Notes: generated by a model from the letters alone, not told the origin. 38,761 nucleotides of DNA from Nonomuraea terrae (GCF_004348995.1 NZ_SMKQ01000066.1:1-38761), one strand, 5' to 3'. Positions 30,055-38,117 are shown, counted from the first letter of the stretch. Translations and numbers: made by a program.

Positions 30055-31239
30055 ATGCGCGTTTCGGGGTATCGCACGTTGACGACGATGCACGAATGGG
30101 GCCGCCCCGTGGGTGACGCCAACGGCGTCTACGCCGACGGGAACGTGCCGGTGCCGATCATCATGGTGGACACCGACGAGGGGATCACCGGCATCGGCCT
30201 CGGGCCGCACACGCACCTCGACACCATTTTCGCCGCCATCGAAGGCGAAGATCCGCGCGGCGTCACGGCGCTCTACGACCGCATGTTGCGGCAAACCTTC
30301 AAGGCCGGCCACGCGGGCGCCGTGTTCGGGACCATCGGCGCGCTCGACACTGCCTTGTGGGACATCAAGGCGCAGGCAGCCGGCGAACCACTCTGGCGCC
30401 TGCTGGGCGGTCGCGACAGGCGGGTCCCCGCCTACGCCTCCGGCCTGGACATCGGCCTGACCGACGAGGAACTCGTCGCCCTCTACCAGGTCTACGCCCG
30501 GCACGGACTGCGGGCAGCCAAACTCAAGGGGGGCCTCGACATCGAACGCGATCGGCACCGCCTGGCGCTGGTACAGGAGGTGCTGACCGAGGCCGCGCAC
30601 GGATCGCGGCCGGGCCTGATTCTCGATGTGAACGAAACCTGGACCCGCAAACAGGCGGTCCGGCACGTCTGCGAGCTCGAACGCACCCTGGACCTGGTCT
30701 GGATCGAAGAGCCGGTCCGGCGATGGGACGCCGAAGGTCTGGCCATCGTCGGCCGCGGAGTCCGCGCCTCGGTCGCCACGGGCGAGAATCTCACCGGGCT
30801 GGAGCAGTACCGACCACTGCTGGCGGCGGGGGCCGTTGACATCGTCCAGACGGCCGCAGTCTGGGGGATCACCCATTTCCTGCGAGTATCCGCTCTGGCG
30901 CACGCCCATGAACTGCCGGTCAGTCCGATCGGCACCACCCCGATCGCCTTGCTGCACGCCGCGACCTCGGTACCGAACCACATGATCAGCGAACTGCAGG
31001 ACCTGCGGCCCCCACTCGGGGTGTCCCTCGACCTGACCGTCGAGGACGGCGGGTTCGTCCTCGGGGACTCCGCGGGCCTGGGCGTCACGATCGACGAGGA
31101 CGCCATCACCTCGCTCACGCACCGGTCGGCCGACGTCATGACGGCCGGCACCCCCAACGTCCGGCCTGAGCACGCCGGACGGCGACTGCTGGCGGTGGCC
31201 GATCATCGCGCCGCGTCGCAGCGTCGGCTCACCCCCTAG
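30055..31239 (+). CDS. Mandelate racemase/muconate-lactonizing enzyme family protein (enolase superfamily)
   Basis: A 394-residue enzyme. N-terminal capping domain about 1-125 (with a GVYADGNVPVPIIMVDTDEGITGIG strand-rich start), TIM-barrel domain about 130-350. Barrel residues: K-x-K motif with Lys156 and Lys158 (AKLKGG), metal ligands Asp191 (DVNETW), Glu218/219 (IEEPV) and Glu244 (TGEN). In the mandelate racemase and sugar-acid dehydratase groups the base opposite the Lys is His of a His-Asp pair. The corresponding place here reads VSPIG (Ser290), so that His appears to be missing. It probably acts on a sugar acid or lactone as dehydratase, racemase or cycloisomerase, but not with the textbook mechanism. 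ATG at 30055, AAGGG 7 nt upstream; an in-frame start at 30025 overlaps the permease. Confidence 0.85.
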   Translation: MRVSGYRTLTTMHEWGRPVGDANGVYADGNVPVPIIMVDTDEGITGIGLGPHTHLDTIFAAIEGEDPRGVTALYDRMLRQTFKAGHAGAVFGTIGALDTALWDIKAQAAGEPLWRLLGGRDRRVPAYASGLDIGLTDEELVALYQVYARHGLRAAKLKGGLDIERDRHRLALVQEVLTEAAHGSRPGLILDVNETWTRKQAVRHVCELERTLDLVWIEEPVRRWDAEGLAIVGRGVRASVATGENLTGLEQYRPLLAAGAVDIVQTAAVWGITHFLRVSALAHAHELPVSPIGTTPIALLHAATSVPNHMISELQDLRPPLGVSLDLTVEDGGFVLGDSAGLGVTIDEDAITSLTHRSADVMTAGTPNVRPEHAGRRLLAVADHRAASQRRLTP

Positions 31240-31331
31240 CCCTGGAACCCACGACCGGACGGCGGGGCGAACTCGCACCGTTCGACGCCGCTCGTCCATG
31301 CCACATAGGTGCCGGAAGAAAGGGAACACCA

Positions 31332-33395
31332 GTGCGTCCAACATTCGTTCTGCGCGGGCGAACGCCGACTGCGGCGTCCGCCGCCTTACTGATCGCTGCC
31401 GGACTCAGCATCGGTCCTGTCGCCGCCCGGGCGGAGGCCACGGCCCCGGCGAACCGGACGATCGTGGTCGCGCCCGCCGGGACCGAGAACGCCGACGACA
31501 AGGGCCCAGGCAGCGTCGGGCGGCCGCTGGCGACGCTGGAGGAGGCACAACGGCGGGCGCGCGAGGCGGCGGCCGAGGGCAAGCACGATGTCACCGTCGA
31601 ACTCCTCGACGGCATCTACCGGCTGACCGCGCCACTGCGGTTCGACGCCGCCGACTCCGGCCGGAACGGGCACATGGTGACCTGGAAGGCCGGGCGTGGA
31701 GCCAAGCCCGTGCTGAGTGGCGCCAAGCCCGTCACCGGCTGGGAGCTCGACGACGCCGCGACGGGCGTCTACAAGGCCCAGGTCGGCACGGGATTCGACA
31801 GCCGGCAGCTCTACGTCGACGGGGTATTGGCGCAGCGGGCGCGCATCAAGCTGGCACGCAGCGACATCACGTTGAACGCGGCCGGCTTCACCGTCAACAA
31901 CCCCGACCTCGCCTACCTGGCCACACTGCCCGATCAAAAGCGCATCGACTTCCAGGCGATGTTGTCGTTCACCAACCGCTTCGCGCCCGTGCAGAGCATC
32001 TCCGGCTCCACGGTCGTCATGCAGCAACCGGCCTGGGACAACAACACCTACGGTTATGACACCATCCAGTCGCCGCTCCGCACGCCGACCTTCTTCCTGC
32101 TGAACTCAAGGAGGTTCCTGGACGAGCCGGGTGAATGGTACCTGGACCCGAGTGCCGGAACGCTCTACTACAAGCCGCTCGCCGGGCAGGATCTCTCACG
32201 TGCGCGCGTCGAGCTGCCGCGGCTGGAGTCGCTGCTGCAGGTCGGCGGAACGTACGACGAGCCCGCCCGCAACCTGCGGTTCGAGGGCCTGACCTTCACC
32301 GGCACCACGTGGCTGCATCCCAGCACTCCCAACGGCTACGCCAACCAGCAGACCGGCGTGTTCATCAGCGGCGTCCAGCCGCACCGGCCGGCCGACGCGT
32401 TCACGTCGTGCGCGTTCGGCTGCAAGGGGTTCGAAGGATCCCGCAACAGCTGGGCGCAGACGGCCGCGGCGGTCCAAGTGTCGGCCGCGGAGAGGGTCAG
32501 CTTCGTCGGCGACACCTTCGTCAACCTCGGTTCCGTCGGGCTCGGCATCGGCAACGACGCCAACGCCCATGCCGGCGGCGTGGGACTGGGCGCGCACGAG
32601 GTCACGGTCAGGGGAAACACGTTCACCGCGAGCGCCGGCGGCGGCATCGTGGTCGGCGGCGTACGACCCGACGCGCACCATCCCTCCGACCCGCGCATGG
32701 TCAACAGGGACATCAAGCTCAGCGACAACCGCGTCTACTCGACCGCGCGCGAATACCTGGACCAGGACGCGATCTTCGCCAGTTACGTCACGCGGCTGAC
32801 CATCGAGCACAACTACGTCTCGGACATGCCGTACACCGGCATCGGGGTCGGCTTCGGCTGGGGCGCCAACGACCCGGGCGGCAGCCCCGAGTACCTCAAC
32901 CGCGGGCTCTACGACTTCCAGCCGATCTACGACACGCCGACGACCTCGAGCGACGTCCGCGTGGTCGGCAACCACGTGCGCAACGTCGTCCAGACGATGT
33001 TCGACGCCGGCTGCTTCTACACCCTCTCGGCGATGCCCCGCAGCACGATCGAAGAGAACTACTGCGAGAACAGCGGGCAGCTCGGCCTGTACTTCGACGA
33101 GGGCTCCCGGTACCTGTCGGCGAGCCGCAACGTGTTCGTCAACACCGCGGCACAGTGGGCGCACGCCAACAACCAGAACGGCAACCGCACCGGCGACCTC
33201 ACGCTGATCGGCAACTACGCCACCAACCCGGCGATCACCGGCATCGTCGACGGCCAGCGCGGCAACATCGCACGGGACAACACCACCATCACCCCGGACA
33301 ACCTCCCCGAAGAGGCCAGGCGGGTGATCGAGCAGGCTGGTCCGACCGGCCCGTACCGCGGCGCCCCCGACCCCCAGCGCCCGCCGGTCGAGTAG
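31332..33395 (+). CDS. Secreted right-handed parallel beta-helix protein (polysaccharide-active, possibly GH141-like)
   Basis: A 687-residue secreted protein; signal peptide ending near residue 36 (AARAEA). It begins like many beta-helix enzymes: TIVVAPAGTENADDKGPG followed by LATLEEAQRRARE and VELLDGIYRLT. Then come an insertion/loop region (about 120-280) and a beta-helix core (about 310-650) with repeated strand/turn phrases such as VSFVGDTFVNL, VTVRGNTFTAS, IKLSDNRVYS, LTIEHNYVSDM, VRVVGNHVRN and STIEENYCENSG. The size and layout fit GH141-like or similar beta-helix hydrolases and lyases; the exact family cannot be fixed by eye. Asp residues in the MFDAGCFYTL region (about 555-565) are candidates for catalysis. 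GTG start, AAGGGA 7 nt upstream. It ends the locus B operon before a strong terminator hairpin. Confidence 0.75.
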   Translation: MRPTFVLRGRTPTAASAALLIAAGLSIGPVAARAEATAPANRTIVVAPAGTENADDKGPGSVGRPLATLEEAQRRAREAAAEGKHDVTVELLDGIYRLTAPLRFDAADSGRNGHMVTWKAGRGAKPVLSGAKPVTGWELDDAATGVYKAQVGTGFDSRQLYVDGVLAQRARIKLARSDITLNAAGFTVNNPDLAYLATLPDQKRIDFQAMLSFTNRFAPVQSISGSTVVMQQPAWDNNTYGYDTIQSPLRTPTFFLLNSRRFLDEPGEWYLDPSAGTLYYKPLAGQDLSRARVELPRLESLLQVGGTYDEPARNLRFEGLTFTGTTWLHPSTPNGYANQQTGVFISGVQPHRPADAFTSCAFGCKGFEGSRNSWAQTAAAVQVSAAERVSFVGDTFVNLGSVGLGIGNDANAHAGGVGLGAHEVTVRGNTFTASAGGGIVVGGVRPDAHHPSDPRMVNRDIKLSDNRVYSTAREYLDQDAIFASYVTRLTIEHNYVSDMPYTGIGVGFGWGANDPGGSPEYLNRGLYDFQPIYDTPTTSSDVRVVGNHVRNVVQTMFDAGCFYTLSAMPRSTIEENYCENSGQLGLYFDEGSRYLSASRNVFVNTAAQWAHANNQNGNRTGDLTLIGNYATNPAITGIVDGQRGNIARDNTTITPDNLPEEARRVIEQAGPTGPYRGAPDPQRPPVE

Positions 33396-33400
33396 CGGAG

Positions 33401-33440
33401 CACCTTCGCCGGAAGCGGAGGACCGCCTCCGGCGAAGGTG
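33401..33440. terminator. Bidirectional terminator hairpin
   Basis: An 18-bp stem with one mismatch (33401-33418 pairs with 33423-33440) and a 4-nt loop. Arms begin CACCTTCGCCGGA and end TCCGGCGAAGGTG. It lies 5 nt after the beta-helix gene and 16 nt beyond the 3' end of the convergent CE1 pseudogene. Confidence 0.75.
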
Positions 33441-33456
33441 TGTCTCACGACGGCCC

Positions 33457-34066
33457 TCAGGTGGGGGTCCAGCGCTGGTTGCGGCGCCCCTCGCAGTCCC
33501 ACCACTGCACCGCCGCGCCGTCGGCGGTGGCGGCGACGCCGGGCACGTCCAGGCAACGCCCGGAGCCGAATCCCCTGATCTGCCCGGCGGTGGTGGAGCC
33601 GGCGTCGTGGTGGACGAGCCGCCGTCCAGGCCGAAGAAGCGTACGGCGTGCGCGGCCATCCCTGGTCGCGGCAGGTCGTGGCCAGCTCCCGTGATGGTGT
33701 ACGCCTCGACCTGCCCGGAGCCGAACCGAGTCCGTCCGGATTGCGGGCTGTCGGTGGAGGTCGGGTCCGGCCCGGCCCGTGCGCGTCGGTCCACCGGTCG
33801 ATCTCCTCCTGCAGCATCGTGAACGGCAGCACGGAGTCGGCGGTGCCGTGCCAGGCCATCACACGCGGGCAGGGCCCGGTGCAGCCGGGGTGAGCGTTCC
33901 TGACCAGGTCACCCCACTGCTGCGGCGTCTTGTCCCCGCACCCGGCGGGCCCGAGGCGACCGTGGGGAACCCCCGCGAACAGCGCGCCGGCCCTGGACGC
34001 GTCCGGGTACGTGGCGAGCAGGTTGTCGGTCTCCATCGCGCCGGAGGAGAGGCCGGTGGCGAACAC
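33457..34066 (-). pseudogene. CE1 / polyhydroxybutyrate-depolymerase-type esterase with CBM13, truncated and frameshifted
   Basis: The N-terminal frame (from 34066 on the minus strand) begins inside the catalytic domain with VFATGLSSGAME, holding the GxSxG nucleophile. It continues with AGALFAGVPHG, GDKTPQQWGDLVRNAHPG and RVMAWHGTADSVLPF (the Asp region). Near 33780 the frame shifts; the next frame carries GQVEAYTITGAGHDLPRPG with the catalytic His region, then a Ser/Thr/Pro linker. Near 33600 it shifts again and the third frame (33582-33457) carries one ricin-type repeat, GRCLDVPGVAATADGAAVQW to RNQRWTPT. Intact relatives have a signal peptide and about 150 more residues at the N-terminus. 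Such enzymes are feruloyl or acetylxylan esterases of xylan degradation. The gene is not expected to be functional. Confidence 0.82.
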
Positions 34067-34158
34067 TTGGTTGCAGCGGGTTCGGCGAAGGCACCGGCCG
34101 AGCGCGCTTACCTCGCGTTATCGGCTCTGGCCGCAGTCGACCGGCGAGAGCGTCGCCA

Positions 34159-34313
34159 TGAAACTTTCACCTGAGCCGCCACCGGGCGAGCCAGGCCGAA
34201 ACTTTCAAAGGCCAGAATTCGCAGATCATGCCAGTATCACTGACACAGCCATGAGCCTGCTTAGCCGAAAGTTTCACACCATCCTTGACAGCTTTCGGCG
34301 ACCTTTCCACACT
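34159..34313 (+). promoter_or_regulatory. Three GAAAnTTTC boxes and promoter of the GH10 xylanase gene
   Basis: Palindromes TGAAACTTTCA (34159-34169), CGAAACTTTCA (34197-34207) and CGAAAGTTTCA (34266-34276). Palindromic GAAA-n-TTTC elements are known from regions upstream of xylanase genes of Streptomyces and related actinomycetes. A candidate promoter follows: TTGACA (34285-34290), 17-nt spacer, CACACT (34308-34313). A half site AGCTTTCGG lies inside the spacer. The third box is 9 bp from the -35. The rest of the 405-nt interval 34067-34471 shows no gene, apart from the ribosome binding site GGAGG at 34460-34464. Confidence 0.65.
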
Positions 34314-34471
34314 GAGTGCCCGAGGTGATCTCCCCTACCAGCTCGGCGGTGCTCAACAGAGGGCTGCCGTCCCGACGCCTGTGGTGTGTGTCCCCACTGG
34401 GACGCGGCGTCGGTCCCGCGGGTGTGTCCCGCACGAACCCTGCCCCAAGATTCGCATACGGAGGCTCCAGC

Positions 34472-35929
34472 ATGCGTGTCAACGCGATGTCCCCACCTAC
34501 CGTCAGGCGGCCGCTCGGCGCGCGCCGCCGGGCACTGGTCACCGGCGCCCTCGGCGCACTCGGCCTGATCACGGCACTGGCGACGGCGATTCCGGCCGAC
34601 GCGGCGGCCGGCACGCTCGGCGCGGCCGCCGCGCAGAGCGGCCGCTACTTCGGCACCGCCATCGCCTCGGGCAAGCTCGGCGACTCCGCCTACACGACGA
34701 TCGCCAATCGCGAGTTCGACATGGTGACGGCCGAGAACGAGATGAAGATCGACGCCACGGAGCCCAACCGGGGGCAGTTCAACTTCACCAGCGGGGACCG
34801 GGTCTACAACTGGGCCGTGCAGAACGGCAAGCGAGTACGCGGGCATACCCTGGCCTGGCACTCCCAGCAGCCGGGTTGGATGCAGTCGCTGTCGGGCAGT
34901 TCGCTGCGCCAGGCGATGATCGACCACATCAACGGCGTCATGGGCCACTACAAGGGCAAGATCTACGCCTGGGACGTGGTCAACGAGGCCTACGCCGACA
35001 GCGGCGGCGGACGGCGCGACTCCAACCTCCAGCGCACCGGCAACGACTGGATCGAGGTGGCCTTCAGGACCGCCCGGGCCGCCGACCCGGCCGCCAAGCT
35101 GTGCTACAACGACTACAACATCGACAACTGGACCTGGGCCAAGACGCAGGGCGTCTACAACATGGTCCGCGACTTCAAGTCGCGCGGCGTGCCGATCGAC
35201 TGCGTCGGCCTGCAGTCACACTTCAACAGCAACAGCCCCTACAACAGCAACTACCGCACGACCATCCAGAGCTTCGCCGCGCTGGGGGTCGACGTGCAGA
35301 TCACCGAGCTGGACATCCAGGGCGGCTCGGCCACCACGTACGCCAACGTCGTCAACGACTGCCTGGCGGTGCCGCGGTGTACCGGCATCACGGTCTGGGG
35401 TGTTCGCGACAGCGACTCCTGGCTCGGCGCCAACACCACCCCGCTGCTCTTCGACAGCAGCGGCAACAAGAAGGCCGCCTACACCGCGGTGCTCAACGCG
35501 CTCAACGGCGGCAGCACGACGCCACCCGGTGGGGGCGACGCCGGGCAGATCAGGAACACGGCCTCCGGCCGCTGCGTGGACGTGCCCAACTCCAGCACCA
35601 CCGACGGCACCGCGGCGCAACTGTGGGACTGCAACGGTCAGAGCAACCAGCAGTGGACGCAGACCTCAGCAGGGGAATTGAAGGTGTACGGCAACAAGTG
35701 CCTGGACGCCGGAGGCACGGGCAACGGCGCCAGGATCCAGATCTACTCCTGCTGGGGTGGTGACAACCAGAAGTGGCGCGTCAACTCCGACGGCACCATC
35801 GTGGGCGTACAGTCCGGGCTGTGCCTTGACGCCGTCGGCGGCGGCACCGGCAACGGCACGGGGCTGCAGTTGTACAGCTGCTGGGGCGGCAGCAACCAGA
35901 AGTGGACCTACAACGCGAGCACCGCGTGA
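34472..35929 (+). CDS. Endo-1,4-beta-xylanase, GH10 with CBM13
   Basis: A 485-residue secreted enzyme. Signal peptide with twin-arginine-like RRPLGARRRALVTG, cleavage near residue 42 (DAAAG). The GH10 domain covers about residues 45-345, with the general acid/base Glu172 in WDVVNEA, nucleophile Glu279 in ITELDI and the substrate-binding motifs EFDMVTAENEMKIDA, RGHTLAWHSQQPGW and VWGVRDSDSW. A Gly/Pro/Thr linker follows (about 348-358), then a CBM13 (ricin-type beta-trefoil) at about 360-485 with three QxW repeats (NQQWTQ, NQKWRV, NQKWTY). It cleaves the xylan backbone outside the cell. The ATG at 34472 is chosen over an in-frame frame start at 34316 because GGAGG lies 7 nt before it and a signal peptide follows. 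It is preceded by GAAAnTTTC boxes and followed by a terminator hairpin. Confidence 0.95.
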   Translation: MRVNAMSPPTVRRPLGARRRALVTGALGALGLITALATAIPADAAAGTLGAAAAQSGRYFGTAIASGKLGDSAYTTIANREFDMVTAENEMKIDATEPNRGQFNFTSGDRVYNWAVQNGKRVRGHTLAWHSQQPGWMQSLSGSSLRQAMIDHINGVMGHYKGKIYAWDVVNEAYADSGGGRRDSNLQRTGNDWIEVAFRTARAADPAAKLCYNDYNIDNWTWAKTQGVYNMVRDFKSRGVPIDCVGLQSHFNSNSPYNSNYRTTIQSFAALGVDVQITELDIQGGSATTYANVVNDCLAVPRCTGITVWGVRDSDSWLGANTTPLLFDSSGNKKAAYTAVLNALNGGSTTPPGGGDAGQIRNTASGRCVDVPNSSTTDGTAAQLWDCNGQSNQQWTQTSAGELKVYGNKCLDAGGTGNGARIQIYSCWGGDNQKWRVNSDGTIVGVQSGLCLDAVGGGTGNGTGLQLYSCWGGSNQKWTYNASTA

Positions 35930-36006
35930 CCTTCACCGGCTGGTCGCCCTGGCGCCCGGGCCTGCCGGCCCGGACCAGATCCACCTGCTGACCGCACCCC
36001 GGTGCG

Positions 36007-36043
36007 ACCTTCCCTCGGCCCCGGTGAGACGCCGAGGGAAGGT
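36007..36043 (+). terminator. Terminator hairpin after the xylanase gene
   Basis: Perfect 13-bp arms (ACCTTCCCTCGGC / GCCGAGGGAAGGT) around an 11-nt loop, 78 nt past the xylanase stop. No T-run follows. Confidence 0.65.
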
Positions 36044-36099
36044 GAGCCAGGCCCGTGCGGAGCGGCCCTCGACAACGGTCCCGAGCGGCCCAGCAGCCG

Positions 36100-36418
36100 T
36101 CGCACGCCCGTGATCGTCCACTGGTTGTTGGTGCTGTTGTTCGGCGTCCACATGGACACGAGGCCGTCGGCAGTGCCGGCGGCGCAGCTCTGCAGCGACA
36201 TCTCGGCGATGCCGGACGCGGCGCCGAAGTCGCCGTCGATCTGGAACGCAGGCCGTATAGGTGGGAGATGTGCCACCGCCGCCGGTCTGCCACATGCCCC
36301 ACAACGCGCCGTCGACGACCGGTGTCCCCCGCCACGCGTCGGTGTTGTGGTAGGTCACCCAACCACCGGCGTCGTCCTGCACGCGGCGCTCACCTGCCGA
36401 GGCGGCCCAGGCGGCGGC
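36100..36418 (-). pseudogene. GH95-type glycoside hydrolase (alpha-L-fucosidase family) reduced to motif fragments
   Basis: On the minus strand three conserved GH95 segments occur in the right order but each in a different frame. The first runs from about 36418 to 36310: GGWVTYHNTDAWRG, VVDGALWGMWQTGG. The second, around 36255-36290, is HISHLYGL. The third, from about 36265 to 36170, is PAFQIDGDFGAASGIAEMSLQS. In intact enzymes (about 750 aa or more) these are separated by over 100 residues, so large parts have been cut out. The third frame runs into a ricin-like GTADGLVSMWTPNNSTNNQW, suggesting a fused CBM13. Fragment 1 ends at the palindrome at 36420, where the gene is broken. It is no longer a functional gene. 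Confidence 0.7.
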
Positions 36419-36419
36419 A

Positions 36420-36436
36420 CTGTGAAACTTTCACAG
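36420..36436. promoter_or_regulatory. Perfect 17-bp GAAAnTTTC palindrome
   Basis: CTGTGAAACTTTCACAG around a central C, a longer and perfect version of the boxes at 34159-34276. It lies 64 nt before a ribosome binding site and start codon (GGGGAGACGTTCCAGCC then ATG at 36500). It must once have controlled the plus-strand polysaccharide gene now reduced to 36500-36643, and perhaps the following CBM13-GH43 gene. Confidence 0.65.
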
Positions 36437-36499
36437 GCGGCGAGCGGTGCGGCGCGATCTCCTTGGAGGCAAAACCCCAGGCGGGGAGACGTTCCAGCC

Positions 36500-36643
36500 A
36501 TGTAGCCGGCACATCCCCCGCTCTGGCCGCCGCGCTCCCCTCGAGTCCTCGGTCTCGCCGCCACCGCGCAGGGCGCGCAGGGCGCACAGGGCGTGCTCGC
36601 CGACGACAACGGCGCGAACGACAACCTCTGGACGTTCCAGTGA
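36500..36643 (+). pseudogene. Signal-peptide/C-terminus minigene with TAG at codon 2
   Basis: ATG at 36500 is followed by TAG at 36503. The frame then continues with a signal-peptide-like sequence (PPRSPRVLGLAATAQGAQ) directly into ADDNGANDNLWTFQ and TGA at 36641-36643. The tail looks like the end of a ricin-lectin or other carbohydrate-binding module. Everything between signal peptide and tail is gone. A regulatory palindrome and a ribosome binding site remain in front. The stop overlaps the GTG start of the next gene (GTGA). Confidence 0.55.
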
Positions 36644-37413
36644 AGCGCGTGCTCGCGGTTCTCTCGTCACTGCTTCTCGTGGGCGTGTTCCTCACGCCCC
36701 AGGCGTCGGCCGCGACGCTCGACACCAACGCGTGGTACGTGCTGGTCAACCGCAACAGCGGCAAGGCGCTGGACGTCTACGACCTGTCCACCGCCGACGG
36801 CGGCCGGATCACCCAGTGGACCCGCGACAACGGCAACCAGCAGCAGTGGCAGTTCGTCGACTCCGGCGGCGGCTACTACCGGCTGAAATCCCGCCACTCC
36901 GGCAAGGTCGTGGACGTCTCCCCCTTCTCCACCGTCAACGGTGCGAACATCGTCCAATGGGCCGACCACAACGGCACCAACCAGCAATGGAGACTCGCCG
37001 ATTCCAGCCGACGGCCACGTCCGGCTCATCAACCGCAACAGCAACAAGGCCCTTGAAGTCCGGAACGCCTCCACCGCGGACGGCGCCGACATCGTCCAGC
37101 ACGACGATTGGGGCGGCACCAACCAGCAATGGCAACTCGTCCCGGTCGGCACCTACACCAACCCGGTCGTCTGGCAGGACTTCGCCGACGGCGACATCAT
37201 CCGGGTCGGCGATGCCTACTACTACTCGGCCTCGACGATGAACAACTCGCCGGGTGCGCCGATCCTGCGCTCCTACAACCTGGTCGACTGGGAGTACGCC
37301 GGTCACTCGATCCCGAGGCTCGACTTCAACTCGGCCGCCTACGACCTCAACGGCGGCCGGGCGTACGTGAAGGGTATCTGGGCCTAGACCCTGAACTATG
37401 CACGTCCTTCCAC
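36640..37413 (+). pseudogene. CBM13 plus GH43 arabinofuranosidase/xylosidase, frameshifted and truncated
   Basis: A GTG start at 36640 leads to a signal peptide (KRVLAVLSSLLLVGVFLTP, ASA) and a ricin-type CBM with YVLVNRNSGKALDVYDLSTA and two QQW repeats. Near 37000 the frame breaks; a different frame resumes with HVRLINRNSNKALEVRNAST, a third NQQWQL and then the start of a GH43 catalytic domain: NPVVWQDFADGDIIRVGDAY (the Asp of the GH43 base motif), YYSAST, SPGAPILRSYNLVDWEYAGH and AYVKGIWA. After IWA there is TAG (37385-37387), where relatives have Ser; the next codons (TLNYAR) still match the family and then homology ends near 37413. About two thirds of the GH43 domain is missing. Not functional. 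Confidence 0.78.
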
Positions 37414-37492
37414 CTGTGGTGGAGCCTCCGAGGCGCACCTTCATGCTCTTGATCATTACACGCATGTTGCACACGCCACCCGGCCACGAGCC

Positions 37493-38002
37493 TCAGGTGG
37501 CGGCGTCGTTCAAATAAGCGATCCATTCGCCCTGCTTGACGACGACGGGCGGGGACGGCTGTGCGGGCCAGATCTGCAGGTAGTGATGGTTGCCGGCGAT
37601 ATCCGGCCGCTCCTCAAGCGTGCTACGGACGTGGTAACGCAGCCGGTGAAGGCCCGGACCAGCGGGTAGCGGAGGAAGGCGGCGCACCGCCGTATCATCC
37701 CAGTCCATGCACCATCCGATCAGGGAGACCTCGCCGGTCGCCGACAGGAAGTCGATCTCCACGATCTCCTCGTACCCGTCGAGATCGGCACCCGGGTCGT
37801 GGTCGGCAATAGTCACCGTGAAGGGAATGCCGTCGCCGTGCTGATACACGATCGACAGCTCGGCCATGGCCTTCCGCACCGTGACGAGCGCGACGGACCA
37901 CACCACGTCGCCCGCGTCGTCGCCGTCCCAGTCCGTCAGCAAGACCGTGCTGCAGTCCTCGACATCCACTTCCGCCCGGACGGTCTCCGCATAGGGGCTC
38001 AT
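37493..38002 (-). CDS. Acidic hypothetical protein
   Basis: A 169-residue soluble acidic protein with no signal peptide. It starts MSPYAETVRAEVDVEDCSTV, then DWDGDDAGDVVW, a basic KAMAEL stretch, FTVTIADHDPGADLDGYEEI, EIDFLSATGEVSLIGW, a WDDT segment and a C-terminal LHRLRYHVR, then GNHHYLQIWPAQPSPP. The strand-rich pattern and repeated acidic turns resemble small beta-sandwich proteins or immunity proteins from actinomycetes, but I do not recognise a family. The start ATG at 38002 is clear from the frame boundary; the ribosome binding site is weak. It is not linked to the degraded glycoside hydrolases. Confidence 0.65.
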   Translation of the reverse strand: MSPYAETVRAEVDVEDCSTVLLTDWDGDDAGDVVWSVALVTVRKAMAELSIVYQHGDGIPFTVTIADHDPGADLDGYEEIVEIDFLSATGEVSLIGWCMDWDDTAVRRLPPLPAGPGLHRLRYHVRSTLEERPDIAGNHHYLQIWPAQPSPPVVVKQGEWIAYLNDAAT

Positions 38003-38103
38003 AGACGGCGAGCGTAGAGCCCGCCACCGACAAACCGGCCAAGTTCAGCGCCGATCTCAAACGTACCCACTGCCTTCTCAGGGGTCGGGGTACGAGAGGT
38101 GCC

Positions 38104-38117
38104 CCCGCTATAGCGGG
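38104..38117. other. Perfect 14-bp palindrome
   Basis: CCCGCTATAGCGGG, loopless, between the acidic protein gene and a short plus-strand ORF. It may be an operator or the stem of a short terminator. Only one copy noted in the window. Confidence 0.4.

Noticed and set aside
36560..36600. Short CAGGGCGCG repeats (AQG AQG AQG)
   Set aside because: Three-unit repeat in a signal-peptide remnant; too short for a tandem-repeat or CRISPR-like element.
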